DNA of 64,000 nucleotides from Sinonovacula constricta (Eukaryota > Mollusca > Bivalvia > Cardiida > Solecurtidae), in the NCBI GenBank assembly GCA_007844125.1, contig CM017567.1, forward strand, positions 45,849,778 to 45,913,777, written 5' to 3'. Both the position numbers and the translations under genes were made by a program. Positions 46,540 to 59,716 of this stretch are shown here, piece after piece. The notes beneath the pieces were generated by a model. It saw only the letters and a program-made list of their open reading frames with translations. It was not told the DNA's origin and searched no databases. Each line of letters begins with the position of its first letter. The first letter of the stretch is position 1.

Positions 46540-47855
46540 ATTATTAAAAAAGTATATGTAAAGCGATATAGATCGATTTTTACATTCGCTCTTATTCACA
46601 CACTGTCGTCCACATTAACACTTTCCCGCGCGCGCAAACACACACGCACAGACTCGTGAGCGCGCCAGGCATTCGTCAGATTAATCTAACACTTAAAAAA
46701 AAATGGAAATTTCATTCTTTGGCGCCTCTTTGGAGAGCAGTGGCTCTTTTGGAATGCATTTTTATGGGGACGATAAAGTAGCTGGCAGAAACAGAAAATC
46801 GAAGCTGTTCTGTGAGACATTTTTCTGAGAAAAGAACTGAGTTGAGTTTTACGGGTTTTTTTAATTGTTGCTTGCAATAATAATATGTAGTTTGCAATTA
46901 TAGAAAAATTGCTGGCCTTAATAGGAATTCGCAGTTGTTTGACAAATTTTGTTTAACAAAAGAAACCGAGTTTACCGATGTTAGCAATGCAGCTTGTAAA
47001 TACAGGCGTATCAGAGAACAAGGAAAAGAGTCAAAAGTAGCAAATACTCTTCTTCCCATCAGGGTTATGGTTCGTTACTGTCAAATGTTAATGTAATTAA
47101 TCAACAATGCACGAGAATGTTTAGTTCCCAGGATAGTCATCTTCTTGTTTAAAGCGCATGCTCTCTACGGCGCCTTGGATGTCTCACATCCTAGCTCTTA
47201 TTTGTTCAAATGTCTTGAACTGAAGTAAACACGTGATTTTCTCTTGTTTTCTGTCCCAGGAGACGTGTAACTTGTCACTTTAAAGGCACGTATAAATATA
47301 TCTTCATTCACTTGAAATACTTGAATAATTTATGCCTATAGAAAGACTGAAGTTGACAGACGTCTTCGTTGTTTAACATTGACACTTAACACCATTATTA
47401 ACAAAAGCAGTTGAAATGGCAAAAAAGAAAGAAAGGAGACATGAAACTTATTAAATAATTCCCTAAACGAAGCTAGGATAATATTTTTTGTTGTTATGTG
47501 TGTGTTGTTTTTACTAGAAGCCGATTTTGTTCAGCACTTAGTTATAAAATGTCTGTGCGGTTGTTTTTTTTTATGTTTTTGCCAGCAGGTGATGTTTAAA
47601 CAAGTTTTACAATGTAACTGGTTATCTATGTTGTCAATAACGGAGTTTGGACATTTAGTTGTCCTTAATTGACAAATCTTTTCTCGACAATGTTATTCAA
47701 AAGTATTACAAATTAACGAATATGATAAATAAACTATGTTAGTTAAGGGTGGTATTCAAAAGTTTGCATATATAGCACACTGCATCTTATACATGCAACA
47801 ATGTCTTAGTCCTGTTCCGAGGAATAATTCCTGCATAAACCATTTCATTGGTCTA
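46540..47855. other. intergenic
   Basis: A GC-rich patch with CGCGCG near 46626 and otherwise AT-rich DNA. No frame with supporting features. Confidence 0.55.
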
Positions 47856-47858
47856 AAG

Positions 47859-48199
47859 ATGGTATCCGACAGTTTGGACCAAACATTTTCATTATACATC
47901 TTAGTAAACCATTGTTATCTGAACAGATCTCGCAAAATGTTGTTTATTGATGTCCTACGCCTTTCTGAAAAGTGAACCATAACGCCACAATCGTCATTAC
48001 AAAAATGTATTTCCTATCTAAGCCACGCTACACAGTTGGCTATTTTTAAACCAAGAAAAACATGTGACCACTAATGTTTTAGCTCTTTCACGTCATCCGC
48101 TGTGACGTCGGTGTCTATTTTTAGCAGGAATCCCAATCTAACTTATTTACAGAAATTGTTACATATATAAGAGGTAGGCACACCCCCGGATACCACCCT
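47859..48199 (+). mobile_element. GGTGGTATCCGACAGTTTGG repeat family, copy
   Basis: Starts ATGGTATCCGACAGTTTGG and ends GGATACCACCCTTAAA. Contains GAACAGATCTCGC, GAGCCACGCT-like and CACGTCATCCGC landmarks shared with the copies at 33.3, 36.8, 59.2 and 63.1 kb. Confidence 0.7.
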
Positions 48200-48299
48200 T
48201 AAATAAATGCTGTTAGGAACATTATATCAATTGTTAGACGGTATAATATGTGAAATATATCGGTTTAATTGTCAATCACTTCTAAATCTATAAATATGC

Positions 48300-48600
48300 A
48301 CGATTTGGATTTCAGCTAAATCGATATCGCTGTCAGAGCTGATTACCCGGATGACCATGTCACGTGATCTCAAAAATAGATGGTCACATGGTTTTCTTAT
48401 TTTAAAATAGCTAACTGTGCAGCGTGACTCGGATAGGAATACGTGTTTGTATTGATAAGTGGACTGTAATGCTTTACATGGATGTAGGACACAAATAATT
48501 AGCAATACGCAGGATCTTTTCAGTAACAATAATTTATTTGGTTCTATGAGAGAGGAAAAATATCCCAGATTGTAAGATCTCGCCTTTAAAAAGTTGAACA
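48300..48600 (-). mobile_element. GGTGGTATCCGACAGTTTGG repeat family, inverted neighbour of the 47.9-kb copy
   Basis: Contains GATTACCCGGATGACCATG, GCTAACTGTGCAGCGTGAC and AGATCTCGCCTTTAAA in reverse orientation to the copy at 47,859-48,199. Confidence 0.5.
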
Positions 48601-48984
48601 TGTTCATTTTGAGTTTACATCAACATGCATATCACAATCTGACACTTTTTGTTGTGTTGTTGTCTTTTCATCGTGTTAGAAATTTTCACCGTTGAGGGGC
48701 GAATTGTTTTCTTACAACCGTTATTTGTTTTGTATGAGTCTGGCCACTAGTTTTTCTTTTTCGTACAAAAAATAAAAAACTAATAAAAATTACACGAGCA
48801 CTGCTGAAGTGGTGCACATTTGCTTGCCAGCGGACAAACGTGGGTGGGTCGCTATTGTTTTTGTGCAATTAATGTTTTCTATTGCTCAGAGATAATGGAG
48901 TTGTGTTGTAGAACAATTCTAAATAGTCGTTTATTGTCATGTATTTGTTGAAGAAGCCCCTCAACGTGTCAACATCTCTTCATC

Positions 48985-49021
48985 ACAACTATTATCACTA
49001 TCATCATCGTCGTCGTCGTCG

Positions 49022-49078
<57 letters not shown>

Positions 49079-49120
49079 ATATCCATCATCATCCTCCTCA
49101 TTAATATCATTATCATCAAT

Positions 49121-49164
<44 letters not shown>

Positions 49165-49320
49165 TATCATCATCATCATCCATCATCATCAACTTCATCA
49201 TCATCTTCATCATCATCATTATCATCATCATCTTCATCGTCGTCATCGTCGTTGTCGTCGTCGTTGTCATCATTATCATCACCTTCACCACCACATCGCC
49301 ATAATCATCATCATCAACAC
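48985..49320. repeat. CAT/TCA trinucleotide tract
   Basis: Over 300 bp of ATC/TCA repeats with TCG and TTC interruptions, open in several frames on both strands; no evidence of coding. Confidence 0.95.
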
Positions 49321-49673
49321 AATCACCACAATCATTAACACCATGACCATTATCACTACAAGCACTCGCCATTTTTCTATAATTTGTGTGAAGTTTTCGA
49401 AAAAACCTTCCGAATGGACATTCGCAACAATGTCGAGGAGCGTTATGTCTAGACACAACTAAATCAAAAGTGTTGCTAGGAGCCATAACTGGTGATCACG
49501 GTAAGACGAAAGTTAAAAAAGGGGGAAAGAAGAATATTATTCGTTTTTTTCTGCTTGCAGTGTGTCATGATAGCCGCTAGCAAACAAGCTCAACGACATA
49601 TTTACTTGCCAAATGCCTTGAATGCGCCTTTGTGTATGTACTGTTCTGTTTTATTTTAGGTAAGTGCAAAGTT

Positions 49674-49714
49674 ATCTCTCTCTCTTTCTCTCTCACACTC
49701 TCTCTCACTCTCTT

Positions 49715-49773
<59 letters not shown>

Positions 49774-49803
49774 CTCTCTCGCTCTCTCTCGCTCTCGCTC
49801 TCT
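49674..49803. repeat. TC dinucleotide tract
   Basis: About 130 bp of (TC)n with TTTC and GC interruptions. Confidence 0.95.
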
Positions 49804-49809
49804 TTTTTG

Positions 49810-52588
49810 CATTGTACATTTTGCATTTTAACGAATTTAGTCAATCGATCTTTATTTAAATACGACGATATGCATGTTCGTATTTGCATTTTTCTATAAT
49901 GATGATTTTATTTACAGTCAGATTTTATTTTTCTCGCCAAGGATTTGATCGGTTACAAAAATGCTCCCAATCCAACAATAACGTCTAATTTTTCGACTAC
50001 ACTACAAAATATACAATTTTCAAATAACCGGTATTCGTGGATAAAAGTTATCAAGTTGAAAAAATATATTTTCAACATCTACACGTAAAAGGCATTCATA
50101 TGGACTCATTTTTTTTAAAAGTTTGTTTCAGACCGTGCATCGTAGCGACATTTTAACGTCATAACATCGACGTCTGGTTATCAATGGTGGAAGGGGACAA
50201 ATGTCTGGGCAATAGTACGGCACCAAGATGACTTAGACCGGAGACTCGAGCTGACGACATTTTAACATTTTACATATAGGATCTGATACGAGATGCCATT
50301 TAATACAAACATTTATTAAACGAGTACAGGAAAAGTGATAGTAAGCAAGCCTATAGCGAGGGTTGGGGTGAGGACGAGGTAATACGGTTGATGATCATGC
50401 TGAATTATCAAACGTGTATCAATTCAGTAGATCTACAGAATCTTTTTTTTAACTTTATTCAGAGGCAGAACAATTTTGTCAATAACAATTTACAATCAAA
50501 ATAATACGTTTATTAAATAACACGACATAACAAATGCAATATACAGCGCTGTATTAAAATACAAGGATAAAAACCCAGCTTACTATTGAAAACAATGAAT
50601 GCGATAAAAACTAGTTAGGTCTCCCTTTGATCCATTCAGTTCTGCTAGAACAAGGTTTCTTTCATTTTCGTTTTGGCAAATAAATCAATAGACCAAACCT
50701 TAAGATAGATTATAGCAACGTCCAGCTTTTTGGTGGAGGAAGATCCCAGACAAATGTCTGGGTAGAACCACCGGCGCACGGCAAGTCAGCTGGACGACCT
50801 TCTCACATTAAGTCCTTCGCCCCAAACGGGACTCGAACGGAACCCACGCGAAAAGAGGGTATCAGTCAAAAGAGTTACAAATCGGCGACTCTACTACTAC
50901 GCCATGGGCAACCCCCTCCAACTATTATATCTTTGAAAGGTCATGTCCGACAGATCATCTAGATCAGAACTACCTAAATTAAAGAACATTTTTTTAAAAC
51001 GGGCTTGTGTCACTGTAACTGTAACATGAAGTAAACTATTGTGAAGATTAATTAACAATAAATTAACTTACAAAACGACAATCTTAATGTAGTTTTTAAC
51101 CATTTTTATAATTAAACAAAGGCGATTAGGTTCTTTTTTCTTGGCTGTTGTGCTCAATTGACAAAATGCTCATAAAGGATAATGAAATTGCCAAAATATA
51201 TCCAGCTTTGCCAAAATCGCATATTGTTGAAGTTAAAAATTATTTTTAATTATATGCAACACTATATCCTTTATTGTTTTGCATTGTTTATTTTTTAGGG
51301 TAAACATATATCACGGCCTTAAAAACGACAAAAATTTAAAAAAAAAAAAAAAATAAAAAACCTGTTTTTAATTTCTTTTAGCCGAACCGCGTCAGGTAAA
51401 AGAGTAACTTCTAGGCCAAAGCATTCCAATTTATTTATTTAATGTACACTATTTTTGAACAGTTTACACATTACGTTTTCTCGCTGATAGGAAAGATGCT
51501 CGAATCTGATGTCGCTCGTTCAAAACGCATGTACTGCATTTTTAATATCTGTAATATTTCCAGTTGTTTCCATATAAATGTATATTTGATGATCATTTTG
51601 CATTTTTTACCCCACAAAAAAAAAATTAAAACAGAATATAAATACAACAGGTGAGTTTATGTTCTTTTTGTGACATTAAATTGTCGACCTATTTTTTAAT
51701 AAGAGAAAATATATTGTAAGGTCTTTATCTAATCAATTTAAAATCAAGCTAATTTGTTGATATCTTCAAATTAAATAAACCTTTAGTATAACGATCTGTC
51801 TTTTTGAAGGCTATGTTTAGAAAATTATGATTAATCACAAAATTATATATCATGTCACATTGAAGTCTATGTTCAGAAAAACATGATTATCCTCTGGTAT
51901 ATTTTACATAAATTACTAAAATATTGCATCTATATTTAAATATGTAAATCTATCTGTCTTCGAAATGTATTTATTCAATTAAGTTATTTCAGGTTTTCCA
52001 GAATAAAATTATTCAAGCTACGATCTCTTTATACTCTGCTTTATTTATATAATTTAAAATCGAATCAGACCTATATAAATTATCAACATAATAAATAAGT
52101 AACATAAATTTACAATAAATATTATTAAGAAAATAAAAATTAATTTTATTAAAATTCAAACAAAATATCGAAAACAAACTCACCATGGGAGAACTTTCAG
52201 AAATTGAGTCGTCGCACGGTCTATCGCAATAATGACGTCGCAGAGCGCGTACTTCCCATTTAAAGCGCGCGCTGTGCGCTATAGTGTCGTCTGTAAACCG
52301 AGCGTGACTGAGTGAACTTTTATGTTGTTGTTTCTGATGCTATTTTTGTTGTTTGTACTGATGGTGGTAAATCTACCAGGTCGAGGTCACTGTGAAAAAG
52401 TCAGTTATAGTTCTTGGGAGGTATATTATGTAATCTATATTAATGGTCAGGCATTTGCAGTTTATTGCCGACTTTTTATTAAGGTGTCATATCGTATAGA
52501 ATGCGTCAATTTGGACGACTGGTGGTGGTCGTCTTTTTTATAGTATGTAAAAATATTTTGCAAAGTGTACATTATAAGTTTCTGTTCA
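49810..52588. other. intergenic
   Basis: Holds only the SINE-like element at 50.7 kb and a GC-richer patch at 52,195-52,315 (TGACGTCGCAGAGCGCG), which could be a promoter or CpG-rich relic. Confidence 0.5.
50712..50930 (-). mobile_element. SINE-like element with shared core, most complete copy
   Basis: On the minus strand: tRNA-like A box (GCCCATGGCGTAGTAGTAGA), B box (GGTTCCGTTCGAGTCCCG), core CAGCTGACTTGCCGTGCG then GGTGGTTCTACCCAGACATT, and end TCTTCCTCCACCAAAAAGC. The 3' core resembles the conserved domains of metazoan SINE superfamilies, but which one cannot be settled by eye. Confidence 0.7.
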
Positions 52589-52589
52589 A

Positions 52590-52847
52590 TAGCTCAGGTG
52601 GTAGAGCGTCGGCTTGCGGATCGGGAGGTCGTGGGTTCAAACACCTGCCGGGTCAAACCAAAGACTTTAAAGTTGGTAGTAGTGGCTTCCCTCCTAACGC
52701 TCGGGGCTAAGGGGTCAGCAATGCGCCTGACTCGTCGGTGTCAGTATAATGGACCAGCCGGTATCAGTCCCTGGGCACCTCATAAGTGCCCCTGTGATAT
52801 AGTGATAGAAATGTCGCTGCACAGAATCGGCAAAAATGCCGGCTAAT
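52590..52847 (+). mobile_element. tRNA-derived SINE, same family as the 13-kb copy
   Basis: Begins TAGCTCAGGTGGTAGAGCG (A box) and has GTGGGTTCAAACACC (B box), followed by the same body as the 13-kb copy (ACTTTAAAGTTGGTAGTAG, GACTCGTCGGTGTCAG, CCTCATAAGTGCCCCTG) and the same GCCGGCTAATC end. The complete head suggests a near full-length copy of about 260 bp. No clear target duplication was seen. Confidence 0.85.
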
Positions 52848-52859
52848 CTCCCTTTTCAA

Positions 52860-54420
52860 AGGGTCGGAATACCGTATACTCAAAAGTCGCATAATAAAAG
52901 AGAAATGTTTAATATAGCAGATAATGTAACAGTGACTTACAGACAGTAAGATATAGATATCTTTATTACCTCCATAAAATGTACAGAAAACAGAACAATG
53001 CAATACACTTGATACAAAGGGAACTGAGAAAAAAATGAAAAAAATAATGAAGTATTGCTGCGTGTGTGCGATTAGTATTGATGTTGATAGAGATGACAGT
53101 GGGACTGGTGATTGTAATGGTTATGGTGTTGGTAGTTGTGGTCGTTGCTAGTTACATAACGCAATGCGTTGGAGCGAGGAGGTTACGTGATAGTAAAAAA
53201 TAGGTCTACGTTATGTACAATTATAAATGCAAAATGCTACTTTAATAATAGGTACTACGTTTAAATTAATTTAAATGAAGAACAGAAAACAAAGTATATA
53301 ACAATTTAAGACATCCGCTTTGATATTAATTCATCATACTAAATAATCCAGAATAGATAAACAGATCATGTAAATTTGTATATACAAACTTACATAGAGT
53401 TTACCCCGAGATTTAATACTCAGAAATATACAACATTCTTCTTAAGGTTAAAATTAGAACACGTTAATACTTATAGCGTAAGCGTCAAATTCTTTCTGTT
53501 TGTCCCGTTTATTTAAACTTGGTCTTTCACTTGCTGTTTATTTGATATATGGTGTTGAAAAAGGGCCGCTCCCACAGCGTTACTGACTCTAGGTATGTGG
53601 ATTTGTTAAGTCTTTTAATATATAGAGCAGATTGTACTGTATTGTCAAACATTTATCAATATAACTTTTTATTATTCCAACCAGAGCATTTTTTCTTTTG
53701 CAAGTGTTTTCTGGTTGTTTACAAACCGTCGGTTTTATTCGTAAAATTCGGCCATACTACTGACGCGCAAATCGTTATGTACGACAATGTTGAACCAGCC
53801 CGAACGTCTCATAATGCTAATGGCAGCTACTTATTCTCATTATGTGTTCGTCACTGCAACACGTGCTATCTGTCACACACTATAATTAATTCACATTTAC
53901 CAACATTTACTGGTGTGCACCGAACACTTACACGAAAATTACTGACGACATTATTTGCGTTTGCAAATTATTTGATTACTCGGAAGCTTATCAACAGAAT
54001 TTGTTATTTCCAGGTTTTCGTGTCTGCACATGCATTTATAAGTAACCGCCATTTTTGCAAATGCAAAAATGCTGTTTTTGTTGCTTTTGTTGTTGTTGTT
54101 TGTTGTTGTTGATGTGTTTGTGTGTGTTTTGTTAATGTTCTTCAATCTTACCAAAATGCCTTTTTTTCTGCAAAAAAATGGATTTTTTCGATACAAATGT
54201 TCAAATAAGTTAAAGCAAAATGGTCAAGGTTTGTCCCATCTACATTTAAAACTACGTTTGTTCAATAAACTAGCGCTTTGATCATCTACAACAAATGAAA
54301 TAAGATAATACGCCAGAACACTAGATTATATCATGCTCCACAAGACTATGTAACCTTGAAATTGGGAGAATCAAAAATGTCGCGACGCTTTTAGAATAAT
54401 GTATTTTTATTTGTAGCCAT
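52860..54420. other. intergenic; long open frame judged non-coding
   Basis: A 187-codon plus-strand frame (53549-54112) has no domain, signal or splice support. Confidence 0.5.
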
Positions 54421-54424
54421 TTGG

Positions 54425-54605
54425 TACTTAGCATCATGGATCGGTGGGGAGGGGAGTGGGGAGTGCATCCCCCTCCACCAACCAGGCAAAAGAGTAGAGT
54501 TCTGAAAAAACATACATGTAAGCTTAAAAATACATGTGTACTAAGCTTTTTAAGTAAATTTTGTCTGTTGTCTGCGTAGGCCGAAGTAAGAGTGTTTATC
54601 TCTAT
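54425..54605 (+). repeat. dispersed repeat, copy 2
   Basis: Contains CACCAACCAGGCAAAAGAGT, ACATACATGTAAGCTTA, CTAAGCTTTTTAAGTAAAT and GGCCGAAGT, matching the copies at 44.4 and 62.8 kb. Confidence 0.65.
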
Positions 54606-54892
54606 ACTTTCTTTCAAATTGTATGCAGGTAATTTAAACTGGGAAGCCATGCAGTCTTTGTTGGTTTCTTTACCTAGTTATAATGTTACATCATTGAATG
54701 TAAGTTATTGTATGTAGATAACTTCAACCTGTAAGCCTTCAAATCTTGGGATAAAAGTGTGGATTATAATTATTGTGTTATTTTATCAAAGTGAGTTTAA
54801 GTAACATAAGAGTTTATCCTTCTACAACATAAGTAGATTATGATACATGATTCGTTAATATTGCAATAAAGTCGAATGGATCTAGATTCATA

Positions 54893-54957
54893 CCACCCCC
54901 ACCCGCGCCCCCGCCCACCACGCCATCCACCCACCCACCACCACCACCACCACCACT
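54893..54957. repeat. CCA/CCC-rich low-complexity tract
   Basis: C-rich ACCACC repeat next to a CCTGGATTCGATCCTGC segment that recurs in variant form near 63.05 kb. Confidence 0.85.
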
Positions 54958-55141
54958 ACTATAATTTCCTGGATTCGATCCTGCTTAGCATCCTAGAATA
55001 TCTCCGAACCGGCTCATACATTTACGTCATCTGTTTGCGTCAGTCATAACAATTGATCATTTAAATATGGCGCGCGATTCAATGCGTCATGTACAAATGT
55101 ATATGTAAGTACGTTATAGGACATATCGGGAATCCCACGCG

Positions 55142-55149
55142 TGACGTCA
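55142..55149 (+). promoter_or_regulatory. palindromic CRE-like site TGACGTCA
   Basis: A perfect TGACGTCA octamer lies 56 bp before the chosen start codon of the SWIM-YqaJ-PHD gene, in a locally GC-rich stretch. This is the consensus CREB/ATF binding site. Function is inferred only from position. Confidence 0.4.
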
Positions 55150-55205
55150 TCAATCGAACACCCGGATGTAGTGGTTTGCAGAAAATAGATCTAGGCTATG
55201 CGATA

Positions 55206-57839
55206 ATGGCTGCAACCATTGTGCTTTCGGATTACGCTAACAAATTACCGCCAGAAGCTCGACAAAGATACATTGAGAAGCTTAATTTGAAAGAAAGTAA
55301 ACTACCAGATCCTTACAGTTTATTATCGGGGTGGAAATCTGACCCGGTTCATTGGCCTGATGTGACTTTCGGCGATATTTACACCTATCTTATCGACAGG
55401 CGATCGATGTACACCCGAGACAGTATGAAGGCTTTCAAGTCCCTCGAGGCATATAGGTAATTACCAATATCAATGCATTTCAATAGCTGCCGTTGTTGAA
55501 CATGATATACAATGATGAAATGTTAATGTTAATTATTCTTGTATACTTGAGTAATTGTCATTAGTATTCGCGACTTTATTGTCGACCAAATAACGTTCTG
55601 TCTCAGCACATCAGTTCCTCCGTAAAAATGTATGAAATGATTTACGTAAATATGAATTCATGCTTACAAAATAGTTTTGTTTTCTCAATTTTCAGCTATG
55701 TTGTGAGTGGACATGTGAAAGAAGTACTCTATCATGATATTACTGCTGACAGTCCAGTTTGCTTCCTGACAGCCAAGGTGATCCCATCCCAGCGAGTCAA
55801 TGACGAACACCACCCATGGGTTTGTGTAGACAAAAATTCAGCCACAGTGTTGTTTGGCCACTGTACTTGCATGGCAGGGTATGTAGTTTTCACTTAGACT
55901 TCAAAAGATTTCAATTTCATTATTATATTATGCATTACAGCCATCAGCAATGTCTGAGGAATGGTTTCTTTCAGGTTATGTGACATTGTTTTCCTGCAAA
56001 TTTGGGACAGGCATGTAACTCACTTAAGTGTACAGTTAAACACACTACCGGAATAAAATGTTACATGTAATTGAATTATACTTTATTAAGAAATATTTCA
56101 AGTAATGGCTAAGTTGGAAATATATTGTTAAATGCATTTAACTTGGTTGTTTATTATATTTGTATTTTTTGTGAGATATATCCAATAACTAGCTAAACAA
56201 ATTTTTATTTAAGATTTATTAATCAATATTTTATTTAATCATTACATTTTTTCTTTTTACAGACTAGATGAGGTTTGCAGTCATGTTGCTGCAAAATTGT
56301 TCAAAGTTGAAATTGGTGTCAAGCTTGGTCTTACCAAACAGAGTTCTACTAGTTCAGCTTGCCAGTGGAACAAATGCTTCCGAAATGAGGTAATGCTCAG
56401 ATTCAAATTTTACATTAATATTAAACAAGTTTCAGTCGTGTATTTGTCGCAACCTTTAATAATATCTACGTTGAAGGACTAGTCTTTAAATAATTGGAGA
56501 AAAAAAACAATTTTAATTTGTACACTCTTATATGAAAGTTTCGATAATACTGCCAATGTGTCATATATTTGCAAAAATTCTTTGATGGGGTTTATTGATT
56601 GTCCGTTGACAGTTTGCATGTAATAATATGTGTTACATAACCTGCATAAATATTTAAAACTAAATTATTTTTCAGATTGAGCCGCTTACTGTTGCTGAAC
56701 TACAGAATCTTATAGGCGGCAGACAGAAACAAGTAGACAGCTATCATGCGTCTGGGAGAGCAGAATTACCACCAATAGACATTTTGAGGTCACTCTATGA
56801 GGTCTGTCCGAATGCAGCATTCTTTACATCCATTCCACATGTGTGTGATACTCAGGAACAGTCAAGATCACATCTTCCACCACTGTTGTCCATTTTAATT
56901 GATGAATCTAAAGACTTTACCCAAGAAGAACTGTTAGCCAAATGGGACACATACAGTTGTTCTCGAGAATCGTGTATGCTTTTAGAAAAGCAAACACGGT
57001 CACAAGCAGAGTGTCCGCTGTGGTTTCAGCATAGGCGGGGCCGTATTACAGGTTCTAAAGCCCATGATGTTTTAGTTCGACAGAACAATACAGACCCACA
57101 AATTCTAGTTCAGACTTTAATGGGATATCAAACTTATAATCTCACTAGAAGAAAGGCCATAAAGTGGGGCATTGAAAATGAAGAAAAAGCAAGAAATATG
57201 TATATGCAAGTGCAAAAACCTCATCATCAGAATCTCCAAGTGCGTACGTCTGGGTTTACAATTGACCATGAACATCCTTTTTTTGGTGCATCCCCAGATG
57301 GAATGTGCAAATGTGACTGTTGTGGAACTGGATGTGTAGAAATAAAATGCCCATTTAGCGCTAAGGACAACACTATCTTAGAAGCATCCAGTGATCCTAA
57401 ATTCTGCTTAGACAAAAATATGAAATTAAAACAAAACCATAGGTACTTCTCCCAAGTACAGTTTCAAATAAAAGTGACAGGTGTGAAGTACTGTGATTTT
57501 GTTGTGTACACAAGCAAAGAGATGGCCATCATTCGAATTCCGCTGGATGAAAACTATGTTGCTACAATCTACGCAAAGTGTGAAGCATTCTTCAAGAGCT
57601 TTCTACTTCCAGAAATTATAATGAGAAAGTTGGAGAAAGCTGTTTCAGACGATGGCCTTGAGCCAATAAAGGAGTTGATTTGCATCTGCCAGCAACCAGC
57701 ATATGGTAAAATCATCGACTGCCAAAACAAGGATTGTAAATATATTAAATTTCATTATGAGTGTGTTAATATTAGACGCAAGCCAAGAAAAGCATGGTTA
57801 TGCCCTAAATGTGTAGGCAAGGACACAGATTTCTCATAG
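55206..57839 (+). CDS. SWIM zinc finger - YqaJ-type nuclease - PHD finger protein (4 exons, 574 aa)
   Basis: Exons 55206-55456, 55696-55878, 56263-56389 and 56676-57839 join in frame (phases 2, 2, 0) with good GT/AG sites. A SWIM-type finger (C140-x-C142...C150-x-H152) follows an N-terminal region of about 130 residues. The middle holds a YqaJ/lambda-exonuclease-like PD-(D/E)xK core: RITGS at 310-314, GIENEEKAR at 352-360, SPDG with D395, and VEIKCP with E409 and K411, all catalytic positions present. The C-terminus is a PHD finger of ING-like spacing: C523-x-C525, C536, C541, H547, C550, C563, C566. YqaJ domains are known from phage recombinases; PHD fingers read histone H3 tails. This fits a host gene or mobile-element-derived gene with a chromatin reader, but its role is unknown. 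An in-frame ATG upstream (55089) exists; 55206 is preferred because the protein then starts MAATIVLSDY. ATTAAA near 58018 may be the poly(A) signal. Confidence 0.88.
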
Positions 57840-59200
57840 GCAAGGGTACAGTTGACAGAAAAAAGCAGTCTGGTTTCACAAAAAATAGAATGGAGTTGTG
57901 TTCAAAATTTGAACTTTTCTTTGGAAAATTATTACTCCCTTATCACTGTTATTGCAATTTGATTGTATAATGAAAGATATAAAATTTTACTTTTCTTAAC
58001 TTCAGTTATGTGATTTCTATTAAAAACAAAAGAAAATACATTTGACAACTTATATTTGATGACAACTTATGTTTGATCATACAATTAACAACAAATCATA
58101 AACTTAACAAAATCATAGTAAGTGAACACAATTTTATTTTCTTAGTAACAACGGCTGAAATGATCATTAAATATGCAATGTATAATAATTATGCTTGTGT
58201 ATGGTTTAACAGTTTGTCAATCATAAACTTAAAACAAAAAAAGAACATTTTAGTGTTGCAACACAATTAAACTTTTAAGTCTATTTGTAATTCTTGTTAT
58301 TATTTTTACCTGGTGTGCATTCAGTATGACAAAACGGTTTGCAAGTCTATGGAAGACAGAGTGTGTCATTTACCTGCACAATTTATATTTTGCTAATCAT
58401 ATCAGGTTTTATGACAAAAAGACAATTTTGTATCAAAGTAACCATTTTTACATACTGAAAACACGCCAGATGTCCACACCTTCAACCGTTGATATTAAGC
58501 AAATAATTATTCAAGTCTAGAATCAATTTACTAGTCGGTGTCCAAGTCACTTAAAAGAATACTGGCCCTGACAAACAAAAAAAGTCGTAGTTACATATAC
58601 CTGTTTATAGGAAATATTAACTAAGAATTAGTTGTACCTTTTCGAACACAACATGTACTTAATTTACCATTTACTAACAATATAATAACAACAGAACTTA
58701 AACTATTAAAAAGTGTTATTGCTATGGTATAGTTTGATAGTATGACTTTTCATATCACACTTCTGCTAGATCTACTTAGTTAAATCGCTGCTATGAACAC
58801 ACTGCTAACATGCCGTCATTTTAACGTCATTAACGTCAGAACGACGTCTGAAGCGTATTTCTAATTCTTGACGTCTTGTGTTGAGCAAAATATATTCACC
58901 CCGCCATTACAAACAGTAATTGGCGCGCGCACCCCTCGATGTCGTAAAACTGACCATTTACGACAGTCGTAAAACACTCACATACGCCAACGAGTGTTAC
59001 AAATGACACAAATGGCACAAAAATAGCACCATTATTTTCGCAGGAAAGTATATTGGAAAACATTTGCTTTATTATGGACAAACCGAGTACTGAACTGGTT
59101 TTTGCTATAGAGTTCATCGCATTCTTGCCCTTACAGCACTAGAAACCCTACTTTTTGTCATAGTGTAAATGGAAAACTTCTGCGACTTTTTGTAAATTAT
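57840..59200. other. 3' flank of the SWIM-YqaJ-PHD gene and intergenic DNA
   Basis: AT-rich 3'UTR-like sequence; beyond about 58.1 kb nothing is recognised. Confidence 0.5.
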
Positions 59201-59204
59201 CATA

Positions 59205-59668
59205 TAGGTAGTAAGGCCTATCCGACAGTTTGAACCAATTTCTTTTTTCCTCAAACAATCATACAATTTATTCCTTCCTGAACAGATCCCGCGAAATTAT
59301 GTTTTTCATGTCCCACACCTAATCGTCATTACAAACCTGCTCAATATATTCCCTATCTGAGCCACGCTGCATAGATAGCTATTTTATAAAGTATGAAAAT
59401 GACGTGGTCGCTTATATTTTAGATCACGTTATATCATCATCCGGGGCATCCGATCTGACATTTAAGTATTTTTAAGCAGAAATCCATATCGTGCTTATTT
59501 ATAGATATGAAAAGAATACGTTTATTTAAGGTGTACTGTCTTTTAAAACTGATATAATATTTAAAATCGTCATTTGCTAAAACTAAGTATGATTTCTGCA
59601 GAATTTTAACACCAAACAGGGGTCAGATATTGTTACATGTATTTGATATATAGTTATCGGATATCACC
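59205..59668 (+). mobile_element. GGTGGTATCCGACAGTTTGG repeat family, diverged copy
   Basis: Begins near TATCCGACAGTTTGAACC, shares GAACAGATCCCGC and CTGAGCCACGCTGC, and may end at TCGGATATCACC near 59657-59668. Confidence 0.6.
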
Positions 59669-59716
59669 AATAACGAACTTAACAGTGAACCATATTATGC
59701 TTCCCGCGTCCAAACA

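Noticed and set aside
48939..49486. Frames rich in Asp, Met, Ser or His
   Set aside because: Products of the CAT/TCA tract on both strands, with no signal, domain or splice support.
52590..52660. Functional tRNA gene
   Set aside because: A and B boxes are present but the sequence continues into a SINE body shared with the 13-kb copy and lacks a closed acceptor stem.
53549..54112. 187-codon plus-strand frame
   Set aside because: No recognisable domain, low-complexity Val/Cys end from a GTT run, no splice or start context.
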